Assembly: GCA_009602725.1 (NCBI GenBank)
Contig: WELB01000025.1
Location: 477,530 to 541,529, forward strand
DNA: 64,000 nt
Direction: 5' to 3'
DNA from: Spirogloea muscicola
Lineage: Eukaryota; Streptophyta; Zygnematophyceae; Spirogloeales; Spirogloeaceae
Below the pieces are notes generated by a model. That model was not told where the DNA came from. It saw only the letters and a program-made list of their open reading frames with translations, and did no database searches. Position numbers and translations under genes: made by a program. This document shows, in pieces, positions 33,988 through 45,295 of this stretch; positions within the stretch are counted from its first letter, which is position 1, and each line of letters opens with the position of its first letter.

Positions 33988-34900
33988 ATGGCGTCCGGTG
34001 AGGGCGGCGGCCCAAGCGACGAACCTCGCGGCGGCGCGCGGCTTTCGCAGCCGCCGTCCTGACGCTGGCGCCGCCATGGCGCAGGCCCTCCGCCTCCGGG
34101 CTATCCTGGGGGGCAGGCCCCTCCGGCGGGCTACCCGACTGTCACCGGCGCGCCCGGCGAGGGGCACGCCGACGACGGTGAACGTGGCCTCGGTAGCGGC
34201 GGCGGTCATGGTGGGTACCCACCTCATGGCTACTATCCTCCAGCCGGTTTTGGGTTCCCCCCCGCGTACCCGCCGCCGCCGCCGCAGTACGCCTCGGCGC
34301 CAGCTTATGGCTACCCTCCCACTGGGTACCCGCCATATCCAGGTGAGCATCCGGCACAGTCGTCGTCGCACCCCCAGCCAGTGTCGAAGCAGTCCTTGTT
34401 GTAGGTCCCGCTCGACTGCCAGGCCCCTCTGGCTGCAGAGGGGCCGCCTCTTGACATGAAGTGCTGCTCGAGACTGGAACCTTACGTAGGACCTTCATGT
34501 GTCGCATGAGATGCAATGCGGCCAGTTGGCGGCTTGCATTGTACAGTAAGAGCTGGTCCTGTTGTTCCATGTGGGTGGCTGTCGCCACTGTTTGCGGTTG
34601 CGCCAGACCCTCTCCACTTGTGAGCTGTGTTATGTCGCAGTTCCTGGAGGCTATCCGGGGCCTCCGCAGTATGAACAGGGCGGCCACGGCGGCCACGGCG
34701 AATACGGCGGCCACGGCGGCCACGGCGGCAAGGACAAGCACAAGGAGCACGGGGGGCACGAGGGCTGGAGCGCGCATGGGCATGGTTATCCCCCGCATGG
34801 CTTCCAACCTGGGTACCACGAGCAGCACGGGCATGCAAAGCACAAGGAGCACAAGCACAAGCACAAGCATTGGAAGAAGGTATGCTCATTATCATCTTAG
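33988..34900 (+). CDS. GYPP-repeat / His-Lys-rich protein, copy 2
   Basis: Exons 33988-33997 (10 nt), 34085-34342 and 34641-34879 join in phase: 'MASG' + 'PPPPGYPGGQAPPAGYP...' + 'VPGGYPGPPQYEQGGHGG'. The middle has 'GGYPPHGYYPPAGFGFPP' and 'PAYGYPPTGYPPYPG'. The last exon holds a Gly-His repeat (GGHGGHG), 'GHGYPPHGFQPGYHEQHG' and a Lys-His tail ('KHKEHKHKHKHWKK'), close to copy 1 in plan. Translation ends either by read-through to TAG at 34898-34900 (175 residues) or by splicing at GTATGC to an exon starting with a stop (169 residues). Without removing the 85-nt first intron the frame stops after 24 codons, which supports the splice. Its second intron sits at the same codon (G|VPG) as the intron of copy 1. 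Confidence 0.75.
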
Positions 34901-35753
34901 CAGTACTCATGCTCTCTGTGACCATGTAGTCAGATGTCACCTCACTGTTTGTGACCAGGTAGTAAGAGGTCTCTCACATAACTCACGTTGTTTTTCTGGC
35001 AAAGCACGCCGAAGTCACCATGATCTGCAACGTAAATGCTTAGGCTGTTGAGCCCACTTGATAAGCTGAGGGCTCCTCTTTCTTCGAATTTGACCACTAT
35101 GTGCAGTGAACAATAGATTGAAGATGCAGCTGTTCCAAAAGGGGAGCGAGGGCTGCGGAAATCCAGCCCACCAAAGAAAGAACAAGGATAGACCGCTTAG
35201 AGGAGTGCTGCCACTACCGGTGGATGAATGACGCTGGAGAAAAAGCAATGAGCTGAGCAGCCTTCCTGTTGCTCGCTCCAGCTGAGACTGTGATTTGATT
35301 TGTATATTCTTCAGCTATTCTACAGCTTTTTATCACGGCATTCAATGATCGAACCCTGTGTTTCCTGTTAAACAGTCGGCAGCTACTACATAAAATCTAG
35401 CAAATATAAGTATTGCAAGCTCTTGGTGCAGTCTTCGTTTCATTATCATTATTCAAATGCTTGTCGGTTGCTGAAAAGTGAAAGGACAGAGAGTACGTCT
35501 TGCAATTTGGGATTGCCAATCAGGATCTTTAGCTGCATGCTGTCCAGATCGAAAATTGCTGTATGCAACGTAAACACCCGCGGACCTGCAAAAGCATGAT
35601 ATATGTACTGCATCATGACACAACATTAAAGCCGAACAAAGTACAAGCGAAAGTTACAGGACGTGCCATCAAAACATGCTGCACCAAATGTAGTCCAAGT
35701 AACACATGCAGGAAAAGTGGACACTTGCAAAAGAAAGGGCTAATCTCCCCCTG
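34901..35753. other. Intergenic with one hairpin module
   Basis: Lies between the 3' ends of GYPP copy 2 and the C45 hydrolase gene. A reverse-oriented module with (GAGCGAGGGCTGCGGAAATCCAGCCC) is at about 35,142-35,168. The rest is AT-richer non-coding sequence. Confidence 0.45.
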
Positions 35754-38058
35754 TCAATGTTGGTGACTGTTGCTATCTACTAGAAGCATGGGTTCTGGAT
35801 TACCTGCTGTCTCGAAAACGATGCCGCCCATATACATCGGAAACTCCTTATCTGCAGTATCTCCTAGAATCGCTGAGATGGAAACCTCATTGCAGCCAGG
35901 AGGCAGCTCTTCAGCTCGCCTTTGCCTGTGGAGGGAGCTTGGCTGCTGCCTCTGCATCATTTGCCAACTTAAACATCAGTCAGAGCAATAATAATGTTTG
36001 CTGATGAACAGAGAACGCTACTTGATATACCAACAAGCCTTTGCATAAGCCACCTTCTAGCACTTAAGAACGGCTCCATCTGAGTAACCAATTGCACGCC
36101 CAGCCTTGCCATGGCTGTCAACTGACAAACATCTGAAAAACGTCTGCACGTGCTGTGAACGGTGACACCTGTGCAGGGTATGTTTTCCAGGAAGATCCGA
36201 GCAACGTACCTGCTTGACCAGAAGCCGCCTGTACATGTTAGCATGGAAATAGGGTGTTTCACCTATCTCCAGCAAAGAGTGGCGATCTCTTGATGTTGTC
36301 TCAACAGTCACTATGTGGCGATTCCCAATGTCCATGATGTTGTAATTGTGTCCTACTGCAAGATTTGGTAGTACGACTCGCTGCAGGACTAGATTAGGGC
36401 AATTTGGGCAATGCAATGCTCCAACACCACACGGCACAATCCATCAGAATACATGATAACACAGAGTGGCACATGCAGTCAACAGCATGTCATTGATAGG
36501 AGGTGCTACCATCTGCAAGCAAGGCAACCTTAGTGCTCAATAACCAAGGAGTGGATGTGGTCGCCCATGTCATTATGGCTATCTTAGGTACAAAGTGTGG
36601 CTTGGCACATTCTTGACTATGTCCCCACTTACTCTGATGGCGTCCTGATAATCAGCAGCTTCCAGGAGATCACGAGAGACAAAGTTGCGAGCTACTCCAC
36701 CAGCCACCACTTCAGATGGGCAAGGTGGTACAGCATTCAGCGTGAAGGCCTGAGACCACACGGTCTGAGACCTTGATGAGAAAGGACAACGTCTTGATGA
36801 ACACCCTCATGCTGTGACATGGCCACACCGTCATACATGCAGCAGGTCTTGACAAAAACCCAAGGGGGGCAAGCAAAGCAGCTGTAGCTGCTCTGAGGAC
36901 CACAGTAGTAGGTCTGTTATTATTGACAGGAAAGTTCGGCTCAGTACAAAGCTCTACCAAGAGACCTCACCACACCATTGCTGTTGTAACCAAATGCACA
37001 ACTTGGCAACTCGCCAGCATATGTGTAAGCTGGAAATTTAACTCCAGTCTCTAATTTGGCATGCACCAGGTACCTGTCACGAAGGTGGTACTATGTAAGG
37101 CTCACGAACAGGATTCCCATATCTGAGAGTGGCCATTGAAGGAGTGAGGAGCCAAGGAGGTACATTTAAAGGTCAGATTTGTAAATAGAAGGGCCAATTG
37201 GGATGGAGCTACGAGCATGAATGCAGGTTCCCCACCAGCAAGCCTACTGGTGCTTACACGTGGCCTCTCAGAGCTTCGTCGGCATCCTCGTTATGGCCAA
37301 CAAGTGCAGCAGCTTTGCTGCACACGAGCACGTCCGAGCACTGATCGGCCTGCGAGCCTGCCTCCCGCGCTTGGGCGTCAGGCAGAAACGGAGCCAGCTC
37401 CTTTCGAAGGTTAATAAGCAATATCTGCATCGCAGAAGGCCGAGAAGAATTTGTCACCTCGTAATCAGCCAAATGCAGGGCGCTGAGAGGCCCATGCAGG
37501 CTGAAGCTCAGTCTCTATGCTCCGGGCCATGTAGGCTGGTATCGAGACGCGATCCCCACCTCAAGGAAGGGCTGGTCACTGCCTGCAGCGACTCCCTGCA
37601 GCTCCGACCAGTACCTAGGGAACAGAGACCTGCAGAGCTGACGCAGAGCGCCATGCCCCGCTAGTAACCGCGATCAAGTAGTGGACACCCTGACGGAATT
37701 TGAGCGTCAGAAGCAGGGATGATCATCAGCTTGTGCAGATCGACTGAGGAGCCGACGATGGCTTCGTCATCACGTCACTACCAATGTCTCCTCGTTAGCA
37801 TCGCAACAAAGGGACCAAGCTGTGTCACTTGTTGGTCTCGGACAGCGCTTCCACCAGCTCGGCGCCCCGGGGGCTCGCCGCGAACGGCAGCAGCGCCGTC
37901 CGCAGGTTCCGGTCGCCCGCCAGCCTGCCGGCGATGAGCTCCGCGAACGCGCGGCCGATGGCGAGGCCCATCTGGTAGGGGCTGCCGGCGACGGCCAGCG
38001 ACGGGAGGCGGCGTTCGGCGGCGGCCGCCGCGGCCGGAGCGGCGGCGAGGCCCGCCAT
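35754..38058 (-). CDS. C45-family Ntn hydrolase, acyl-CoA:6-APA acyltransferase-like
   Basis: Member of the C45 (penicillin acyltransferase-like) Ntn-hydrolase family; members self-cleave before a Cys that becomes the nucleophile. Substrates of the eukaryotic non-fungal members are mostly unknown, so none is assigned. Minus-strand blocks in order: start 'MAGLAAAPAA' (38058), 'SLAVAGSPYQMGLAIGRAF'; 37.6 kb 'LFPRYWSELQGVAAGSDQ'; 37.25-37.43 kb 'ILLINLRKELAPF', then 'QADQCSDVLVCSKAAALVG' and 'HNEDADEALRGHV' (likely nucleophile Cys and the HNED motif); 36.97-37.07 kb 'YTYAGELPSCAFGYNSNGV'; 36.6-36.75 kb 'AFTLNAVPPCPSEVVAGGV' and 'ARNFVSRDLLEAADYQDA'; 36.25-36.4 kb 'GHNYNIMDIGNRHIVTVE' and 'SLLEIGETPYFHANMY'; last exon 'HRQRRAEELPPGCNEV' and 'AILGDTADKEFPMYM' to TGA (35754-35756). 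Exon edges are not all fixed. An in-frame ATG upstream at 38,127 is possible. Confidence 0.85.
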
Positions 38059-38194
38059 GCGGCCAGGCTTGGGTGCACACTGACTTCCCTCGTTCAGTAT
38101 TTCCGTCTTCTCCCAATAGATCCCCATTATTGTCTCCCATCTATCGCCGTCGCACCACCGACGGCGCCTGGCCCTGCCAATGTCCGCCGGCCCT

Positions 38195-38229
<35 letters not shown>

Positions 38230-38240
38230 GCATTGCCTCC
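38059..38240. promoter_or_regulatory. Short divergent intergenic region, probable bidirectional promoter
   Basis: Only 182 bp separate the start codons of the C45 hydrolase (minus) and the F-box gene (plus). The plus-strand half contains a (CCG)n run (about 38,197-38,230) that probably lies in the F-box 5' UTR. No TATA-like element is evident. Shared regulation is inference from spacing only. Confidence 0.5.
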
Positions 38241-41200
38241 ATGGATGCCTCGCCGCTGCCGCAGGAGCTGCTGTGGAAGGTGCTGGCCTGCCTCGAGGAC
38301 GCGCCGGACCTGGGGCTGGCCATGTGCGCCTGCCGCGCCTTCCGGGAGGCCGCCCGCCGCGCGCGCCGCCTCCGCTTCCGCTTCTCGCACAAGGCCCGCG
38401 CGCCCGGCCTGCTGTCCGTCGACCAGGCGGCCCTCTGGACCGGCGAGCACGCAGGCCAGTGGCCTGGCTTCGGCTCGTCCACGATGGGCTCGTTCACAAT
38501 GGGCTGCCCATTAGTTATGTCCTGACCACTCTGGAAAGGGCGGAGCTCCTCGGCTAACGTGGGTTTCGCGTGGCTTGGCAGATGCCCTCCTCACCAGCAT
38601 CATCTTCAACCTTCAGCGCAGCCACCTGCAGGTCCTCGAGATCGGGTGGAACGACAAGCCCGTGATAGCGCAGAGCTTCACTGGCTACTCTCCTGGGGCG
38701 GTGGCCGCGTGGCTCATGTGCCTGAAGTCCAGTCTCAAGGGTGAGAGTACCACCGTAAAGCTCATGGCTGCCCTTTGCTCGACTTTGAGTACGAGCTGGG
38801 CACGAGCTGGGAAAGTGTTAGTAGTGGCATTCATAAGACCGTGCTCATTTGACCTTCGGCTTCATGCTTCTGCATCCTGCAGAATTCCGCTTGGAGAACA
38901 GGCGGGTGGTTCACGAAGACTATATCGAAAATGACAGTCGGAAGAGGTGCCATACTTGTGAATGGAGCATGCTGTCCCCTGACTGAAGCCATAGACATAC
39001 AGACTGATGCATGCATCTTCCAACAGTACAATCATATGGATACGCTTTGTGCCGTTTGTGGAAGCTTTGAAGATGGGTTTTGCAGCATACATGTTATCTG
39101 ACGGTGGTTGATCTGTCTTTCAACAGCCCTGTACTGAGCCATCAAGTGTTCACTCATCTCCACAAGAGCGGCATCTGCGTGCTGGAACTCACTGATATCC
39201 AGCTGCCAAGCCAGCTGCATATGCTTCGACTACCCAGCCTGGTCAAACTTCACCTCAGCCACATCTCACTTGCACCAACTAGAAGTGTCATTGATGACAT
39301 TTTGACTGGTGAATACATGCTGTCTCTTAACCTACTCTAAGCAGTCTCTGGGGATGTTTCTGGTGAAGCTTTTGCTTTGCTACATTTGAAGTGGACTATT
39401 GAGGCGTGCTATGTCAATTTGCTCGCGTCTGTGCACAATCAAGAGCTGCTTCACTTACACAATCACCAACTGACAGGAGACTGTGTTGTCTCTCACTGGA
39501 AGCTTCCTTTGGTGGTCCACTCACGCCATCGCTGTGTCCAAGCCAGGTTGCCCTGTTCTTGAAGATTTCACCCTTGAAAAAGTAGGTATGCATCATGGAG
39601 ACCCTCTGGCGTATATGTGGAGATCTGCAAGCCTGAAGAGGCTGCAAATTCGACAAGTTGGAGTTGTGGATGACCTCTGCTTGCACATGCCCTCCTTGAA
39701 GGTCTTACAATCAGCTCAAGTCCATCAATATACTTGCACGCATTAGTAGCAGGAATTTACAGAATGTCCCTTGGAGAGAGCAGAGCACAAGCTTGCTACA
39801 TTGTTAACGGAGCTGAGCAATTGATTGTCGCGCTTGTGCTGCAGGATTTGCACTTGGACCATGTAACCCCTCTTACAACCTTGAGAGTACAAGCAGCATC
39901 AGCGCTCACCAGCTTACGGCTTATCCATGCTGGCACACCTTTTTCAAGTACGGAACTCTCTTTCCAGTAAATCTTCTTCCAACTGCCTGACTGTCAGTGC
40001 TTGATGTAATGAGGACGAAGGTTTCCCATAGATCACATTGGCTATATATGGTGCACATGATAGAGGTGGCTGATGGTTGTCGTCTTGTTGTACATTGTTG
40101 CTAGGATGCCTTGATCTGGGGCAGGCTGAAATGCTCGAGCAGGCAGACATCTCCATATTTCCAGCGCAGGTGGTCAGAGGACATGCAAGTCCATGTTGCA
40201 GCTATATTAGTCATGCATGCAGAAAGAGGTTCAGGTCGAATGTTGAGTTACGCTTACGTATACCACTGGCATGCAGTGGTCTGATACTGCTGCATATTTG
40301 CTGGGGGCTGCAACCTCACCAATAGAGAGACTCTCCTTTGAAGTACGTCCATGTCCATGTCCATGAAAGGTTCTGTGCAAGTTGCCGATAGTGTCTGCAT
40401 TCTTTCACTCTGACGGGCAGCAATGCAGACTGCTGCTGTGGGCCTTTTGCAGTTGCTAACATGACGTTTTTGAGGAGCCCTGTCTCATTTCGTCAGAGCT
40501 TTTCTTGTGTGCTTGTGCTTGTGTGCTGTGTATCTCATGCAGATATTTGGAGGGAACCGCAGGGCTCTTTCAGCTCCTCCAGAGTTCGTGCCAGCCCATG
40601 CTTGGCCAGAAGCACCTCAGATCATGCTATTGGACCTTGCCAGAGCGGCCCCACATGTGAGGAGACTTGGCATCGGGTCAGGCCTGTGGCACTGCTTGTT
40701 GGAGGCTGAAAAGGACGTGGAAAGAGGTCCACAGCAGTGGTCGTTTTCTTCATTCTATCAGCTCGAGGAGCTCTTCATTGACATGCGGGATGCAACACTT
40801 GATTCACTGCAAGTATGTGAGATAGACAATGTAGGACTGCAACTACAAGGCACTGGATATTGTCACGTTCTGAGGGAGCGCTTTCCTCAGTTGATACTGA
40901 CTAGCCCCGCTCTTTGTACTTGTCAAGAAAAGAGGCTGATCATGTGTGACTGCTCTGTCCCACAATTAGATTCTGTCGCGCCTTTTCAAGGATTGCAAGC
41001 ATCTCACCAGATTAGAGATCAGCTGCTGCGGTGGCCCAAGCATGGAGGGCAGCTTTGAGCCTTTCAGGACATTGCTGGTGGTGGGTTTCTGTACATGGTT
41101 TACAAGAGAGTGCAGATTAGATAGAGCATAATCCAAGAATGAGTTAGTCAGTGCTTCAACAAGCTTGCTTGCAAGCAAGCTTGTTGCAAGCTTGCTTGTT

Positions 41201-41395
41201 ACTTCAAATTGCCAGTGAGTTGTAATGAGTTGCATTGCCCACCTTACTGCAAAGAGTGAGTGCCAGCTCAACTTGGGCGAATTGCAGGGAATGGTGGGTC
41301 GGTTGCACCCAGACTTGGAGCTTCTTGGTCTGCAACATGCAATTGGTGATGAGGACTCGAAGATCTACACTTTGGCTACAGCTAAGGCAACATGA
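38241..41395 (+). CDS. F-box protein with a leucine-rich C-terminal region
   Basis: Probable substrate receptor of an SCF ubiquitin ligase. The first exon from ATG 38241 codes an F-box: 'PLPQELLWKVLACLEDAPD' then 'LAMCACRAFREAARRA'. Later exons: 38582-38740 ('LLTSIIFNLQRSHLQVLEI'), 38883-38946 ('FRLENRRVVHEDYIE'), from about 39,067 ('LTVVDLSFNSPVLSHQVF', 'PSLVKLHLSHISL'), about 39,550-39,700 ('SLKRLQIRQVGVVDDLCL'), about 39,845-39,950 ('ALTSLRLIHAGTP'), about 40,540-40,810 ('LDLARAAPHVRRLGIGSGL', 'YQLEELFIDMRDATLDSL'), about 40,980-41,070 ('KHLTRLEISCCGG'), and 41,286-41,395 ending TGA. Repeated L-x2-L-x-(I/L) segments suggest LRR-like folds, though not canonical plant LRRs. I could not find a phase-matched donor for exon 1, so its end near 38,513 is provisional. 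The substrate is unknown. Confidence 0.75.
41158..41185. repeat. 28-nt perfect palindrome in the last intron of the F-box gene
   Basis: Fourteen-base arms AACAAGCTTGCTTG meet with no spacer, and a partial third arm (GCAAGCTTGCTTGTT) follows at once, so the DNA could form a cruciform or the pre-mRNA a hairpin. Confidence 0.9.
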
Positions 41396-43300
41396 CTGAG
41401 GTTGGACCGTTGAGTACCTGCCACCACCACTTCTGTTGACAAGCTTTGCAGGTAAAGATTGGAGCAGACTCTCAAGCACCATGACATTGCAAGGAACAGG
41501 TCCAGACTGTTCACAAGCAACTTACTTAGTTTAACACCTTCTTGTCTCAATACTCAACAAGAGTAGACTTCTCCAACGTTCTTTCATCCTGCCTAGCACC
41601 TCTGAGATCCTTTTAAAGCAATAGTAATTCTTGTCTTTCAAGCACCTCCCATTTCCACTCTTTCTTTATTGCATAGGGGCGATTGCACAACGTCGTCTTG
41701 CTATGCTGAAAATTTCACTTTGCTGTACTTGTCTCGCGCCTAAGATTGTGAGGCGCCTAGACCAGGACATGTGACTGCAGCTGAGGTGCACCCATGCTTG
41801 ATGAAACAGCCTCAACTGCAGCAGAGCAGCAAGCCCTGTGCCGGGCAGGCGAGCAAGCCAACTTGCGAGGAAATATAAGGTAGGCATATTTACTCTGGCT
41901 CACGTATATGCGTCCGAGCCTGTTGACTGCCTACGAATTTTGTCGGGGGGTCTGCCTACACATCAATAGACCTCGTGGACGCCTCATGCTACAATCGCGG
42001 AATTGTCGACTGACACCACCTGCATTGTCTGGTAAACCAACTTTTCTGTCTTCGTGCAGCATAAGTAGAGCGATGGTCTCGTGCCATGGTGCCCGTGCCA
42101 GCGGCGGTAGAGGTGATCTGACCTGCCCTGCAGCCTGACCAGGGTGCTGGGAAATTTCCAGCTAGTACCCTTGACCTTATTGTCTTCCTCAGCATCAATG
42201 GGTAGAGTGCCAACAAGCCTCCTGCTCACCAGAAGCTTCTGACTTATCAATTACGACTGGCTGTGCTGTTACACTAGGCCTATAAGCGCAGCTCAATACA
42301 ATGAAGTGTCTTCATTGTACACTGCTCATACTGAGACGCACATGCTGCGACTCTTGCATGAAGTCATTGTTCTGCATTTAGTGCTGATTGCACACCCCAG
42401 CTTTCATAGGACCTGTTCTGGCATGCCCTGCGGCTGCTGCAAGCACAAGGACTGGTTGACTGTTACTACGATGCCTACATTTAAAGACGCCCTTCATACA
42501 CATTGGCAAGCATCTGAAGTCATCTTCCAAGCTATGATCCACGTACGTCGTAGTGGCTGACATTCACACAACCTGTGTGAAACAGTGCAGCATGTGATCA
42601 GCCACCAAAGACTCCTACGTCCTTCTGTTGCGGCGCTTTTGGGCGAAGTTTGGCCAAGCGTACTGCCACATCAAGCACTGCCGATACTCATCTCACTCAG
42701 TTGCACGTACGTTTAGCTCATAATGTATGCTTCGACTAGGCCTTGGGGACCAGTTGCGAAATGTTCCGGGAATTCAAAAGGTTCCTGAGCAAGAGTCTTT
42801 ACTGCCAGAGTTCCTAGCGTCATCCTGTATCACATCAGCACTATCAGCTAGTTGGCCTCATGTGGGCCCAAGTTCGTCGGAAAGGTGATTCAAGTTCTGG
42901 CTGGAATCTTGTTTGCACAATCGTCTGGGCTGTACAACTTCCCTGAAGCCCTTGCCTCCAGCTATATTTGCAAGCAGGCAGACTTTTTCTCCCTGAATAC
43001 TGATATCGGTAAAGAGCAAAGAGTGTCAAATCTGCATCACCACCATCCCTAGCTGGAATAGTAGAGCTACTCAATGTGCAAGAAAGATGTGATCGAGGTA
43101 GAAATAAGCTCTGCTCTGACCAGTCCTCGGCAGCTCCTGTTGAAGCCGAAAGTTGGCCTCCAGTTTGCTCATCGATCGACTGGGTATCAACAGCCACGCT
43201 TCACTGGTGTGACACAATGCATGACATGTGGGAGTGGGGATCCTCTACTGGAATAGTCTTCTTTCCGGATCTGGGCTGGCTCGAGGTGGAGCCAGGCCGT
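41396..43300 (-). other. No confident gene; weak minus-strand coding hints
   Basis: The minus strand has two stretches that read like coding sequence but cannot be joined: 42,110-42,220 ('RRLVGTLPIDAEEDNKVKG', then after a TTTCCCAG acceptor-like site 'LVRLQGRSDHLYRRW') and 42,930-43,200 ('QLSASTGAAEDWSEQSLFL'). No domain is recognisable. It may be a small gene, a decayed gene or chance. Confidence 0.2.
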
Positions 43301-43417
43301 GTCACATGACGACGTCGGGGTGACTGCCCGACGCGCGCAACAACAGTGACGGGCACGGCGGCGGGCCTGCAGCCAAGCGCGCCAGCGCGAGAGCCCGCCA
43401 GCGGGCAGGCGGGAGAG

Positions 43418-43500
43418 CGTCGTGGTGGTGGTGGCAGTGGTGGTGGCAGTGGTGGCAGTGGTGGCAGTGGTGGTGGAGGTGATTGTGGTGGTGGTTGTGT
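43418..43500 (+). repeat. GTGGTGGCA-type tandem repeat
   Basis: Imperfect repetition of GTGGTGGCA/GTGGTG units. It produces artificial Gly-rich or Thr-rich frames on the two strands that should not be taken as proteins. Confidence 0.85.
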
Positions 43501-43739
43501 CGTGGGGCGCGCCGCGGGGATTCGCCAGCGGGCTGGCAGCGGCAGCAGGAGCGGATACGGCACTGGCGCAGCGCAGTAGGGGGCCGCAGGAAAACGGGAA
43601 ATTGCGGCTGCTGCCACTGAAGGACGTAGAAGCCAGCAAGCCAGGTGCACACACAGGGGTTTCATGCGACTCTAGCAGGGGAAGGAGCCGCCCTCGTGCT
43701 CCTTCCCGCCGACCTTCTGTCCATTCCTGTTTTCTGTTG

Positions 43740-44600
43740 TGGGCTGGCCTCTCACAGCCTGTCATTGCCTCACATTGGAAGAGCTATTTCTGCCACTAGT
43801 CCTTCCTGTCTGAACCTTCGAAATCCGTGCATTCTGTTTCTGGGCAGGCCAATCACAGCCGTCGCGCTCCACTGGATAGAGTCTCGGGGCTTCTGACAGG
43901 CGCACGACAGGCGAGGTGGTCCTGTCCCCGGCGAGGCGCCGACGTCGGCGGGGCGGTTGGGGTGGGGCGGCGCGGGAAGCGGGGGCCCGGCACTGTTCCC
44001 CGGAGGAGGGCACAGCCGCCAGACGGGCGGCGGCGGCGGGGTGGCGCCACGGGCACACGTTGGCGCGCCGCCGGCTGGAAAAAGTGGCCCGCCGCCGCCG
44101 TCGCCGCGTCCCGCGCGAGCGACGGCGCGCGGTGCGCGGACGCCCTCAGAGTGAGTGGCTCTCCCAGAGGGGGGCGCGGGCTGTGAACAGGCTCAGCCCG
44201 ACGAGTCTGACAAGGTGTGAAGGGGCCGGAGAAGCGCTGAAAGACATGACTACGCAAGTACCATGAGGGATAATCGAGGAGAGAAGGCGCACGTTGCCCT
44301 GAGAAGAACATGCTTCCAGTAGAAAGAAGAGGAATTGCTCGCCCATACAACGAGAGGGGCTAGCAAAGCCAGCCCAGAAAAGAATGGACAACATCCAAAG
44401 GCCGCAAAATGGTGCCGAAAACGAACCACACAATTGGACTCGAAATGATGCAGATTGAAGCTCCGTATCCACGGGTGAGCAACAGCAAATCAGAATAACT
44501 CCAGTAGAGGGCAGTGGCTGTCACTGGCCTGCTTTCCGCCTGCTAGCTAGTCAGATTTGCATCTACTGTCTAGAGGTTACTGAGAGTCCGCTTGCTGCTG
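43740..44600. repeat. Hairpin modules and retroelement tail fragments flanking a GC-rich block
   Basis: Plus-oriented modules occur at 43,741 (GGGCTGGCCTCTCACAGCC, then TTGGAAGAGC) and 43,843. A GC-rich unassigned block runs 43,905-44,150. A reversed module is at 44,166. 44,340-44,480 is a reversed 3' tail that runs into CACGGGTGAGCAACAGC, the reverse of the ORF end at 2.4 and 12.6 kb. Confidence 0.55.
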
Positions 44601-44606
44601 TCTCAG

Positions 44607-45188
44607 TCCTTAGCACTCCGGCTCCTTCAGACCTTGTCCATTCTTTTGGGCTGGCCTCTCCCAGCCACCAGTTAATCTGGCCGCGCTTGCTCTCTGGCCT
44701 GCCCAGGAGAAAGAAGTGGCTCTCCCTATGTGGGCAAGGGGCTGTGAAAAGCCAGCCCGAAAAGCATTGACAAAATTTTCGAAGGGGCCAAATGACGGAG
44801 GGGCCTAAAGCGCTATGGAGAAAGAGAATGAACGATCTTCCCTGAGAGGGAGGCCCAAGCAAAACAAGGCTCTGAAAGTGGCTCTGCCAAAGGGAACGAG
44901 GGCTGTGAAAGCCAGCCCGAGATCAGTTGACAAGGTCTCGAGGGGCCGAAAGTGCTCTTCCAAACTTCAAAGAAGGCCAGGCAAGCCAGCACACTCTCTC
45001 TGCAAGAAGAATCGAAGAGAAGAAGGACGCTTCAAGGAGAGGGCGGTGGGCGTGAGAGGCGCAGCCCAGAACAAAGAATGAACATCTCAGGGGGGCTAAG
45101 AAGAGCAAGCGCGGCCAGATTAACTGGTGGCTGGGAGAGGCCAGCCCAAAAGAATGGACAAGGTCTGAAGGAGTCGGAGTGCTAAGGA
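44607..45188. mobile_element. 582-bp unit bounded by 87-bp inverted repeats
   Basis: 44,607-44,693 and 45,102-45,188 are inverted copies of an 87-bp module differing at one base. Each contains the palindrome GGGCTGGCCTCTCCCAGCC. The inside has three more hairpin modules (about 44,735, 44,895 and 45,045). No open frame codes a recognisable protein and no clear target-site duplication is seen, so it may be a MITE-like unit or two independent insertions. Confidence 0.6.
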
Positions 45189-45295
45189 GACGATAAGCGG
45201 CTCCTCCAAGAGAGAGAGAGAGGGCGAGGGCTGGCCTCTCCCAGCCACCAGTTTATGTGGCCGCGCTTGCTCTTTTTCGAGGGGGTGAGGGCTGT

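Noticed and set aside
33826-34870. Minus-strand frames of 181 and 242 codons
   Set aside because: Antisense shadows of the GC-rich GYPP copy 2 gene, which has matching splice phases and family motifs.
37822-38514. 230-codon plus frame across the divergent promoter
   Set aside because: Overlaps the C45 first exon antisense and the F-box exon in the wrong frame.
43302-43765. Thr/Pro/His-rich proteins on the minus strand
   Set aside because: Generated by the GTGGTGGCA tandem repeat; no motif or splice support.
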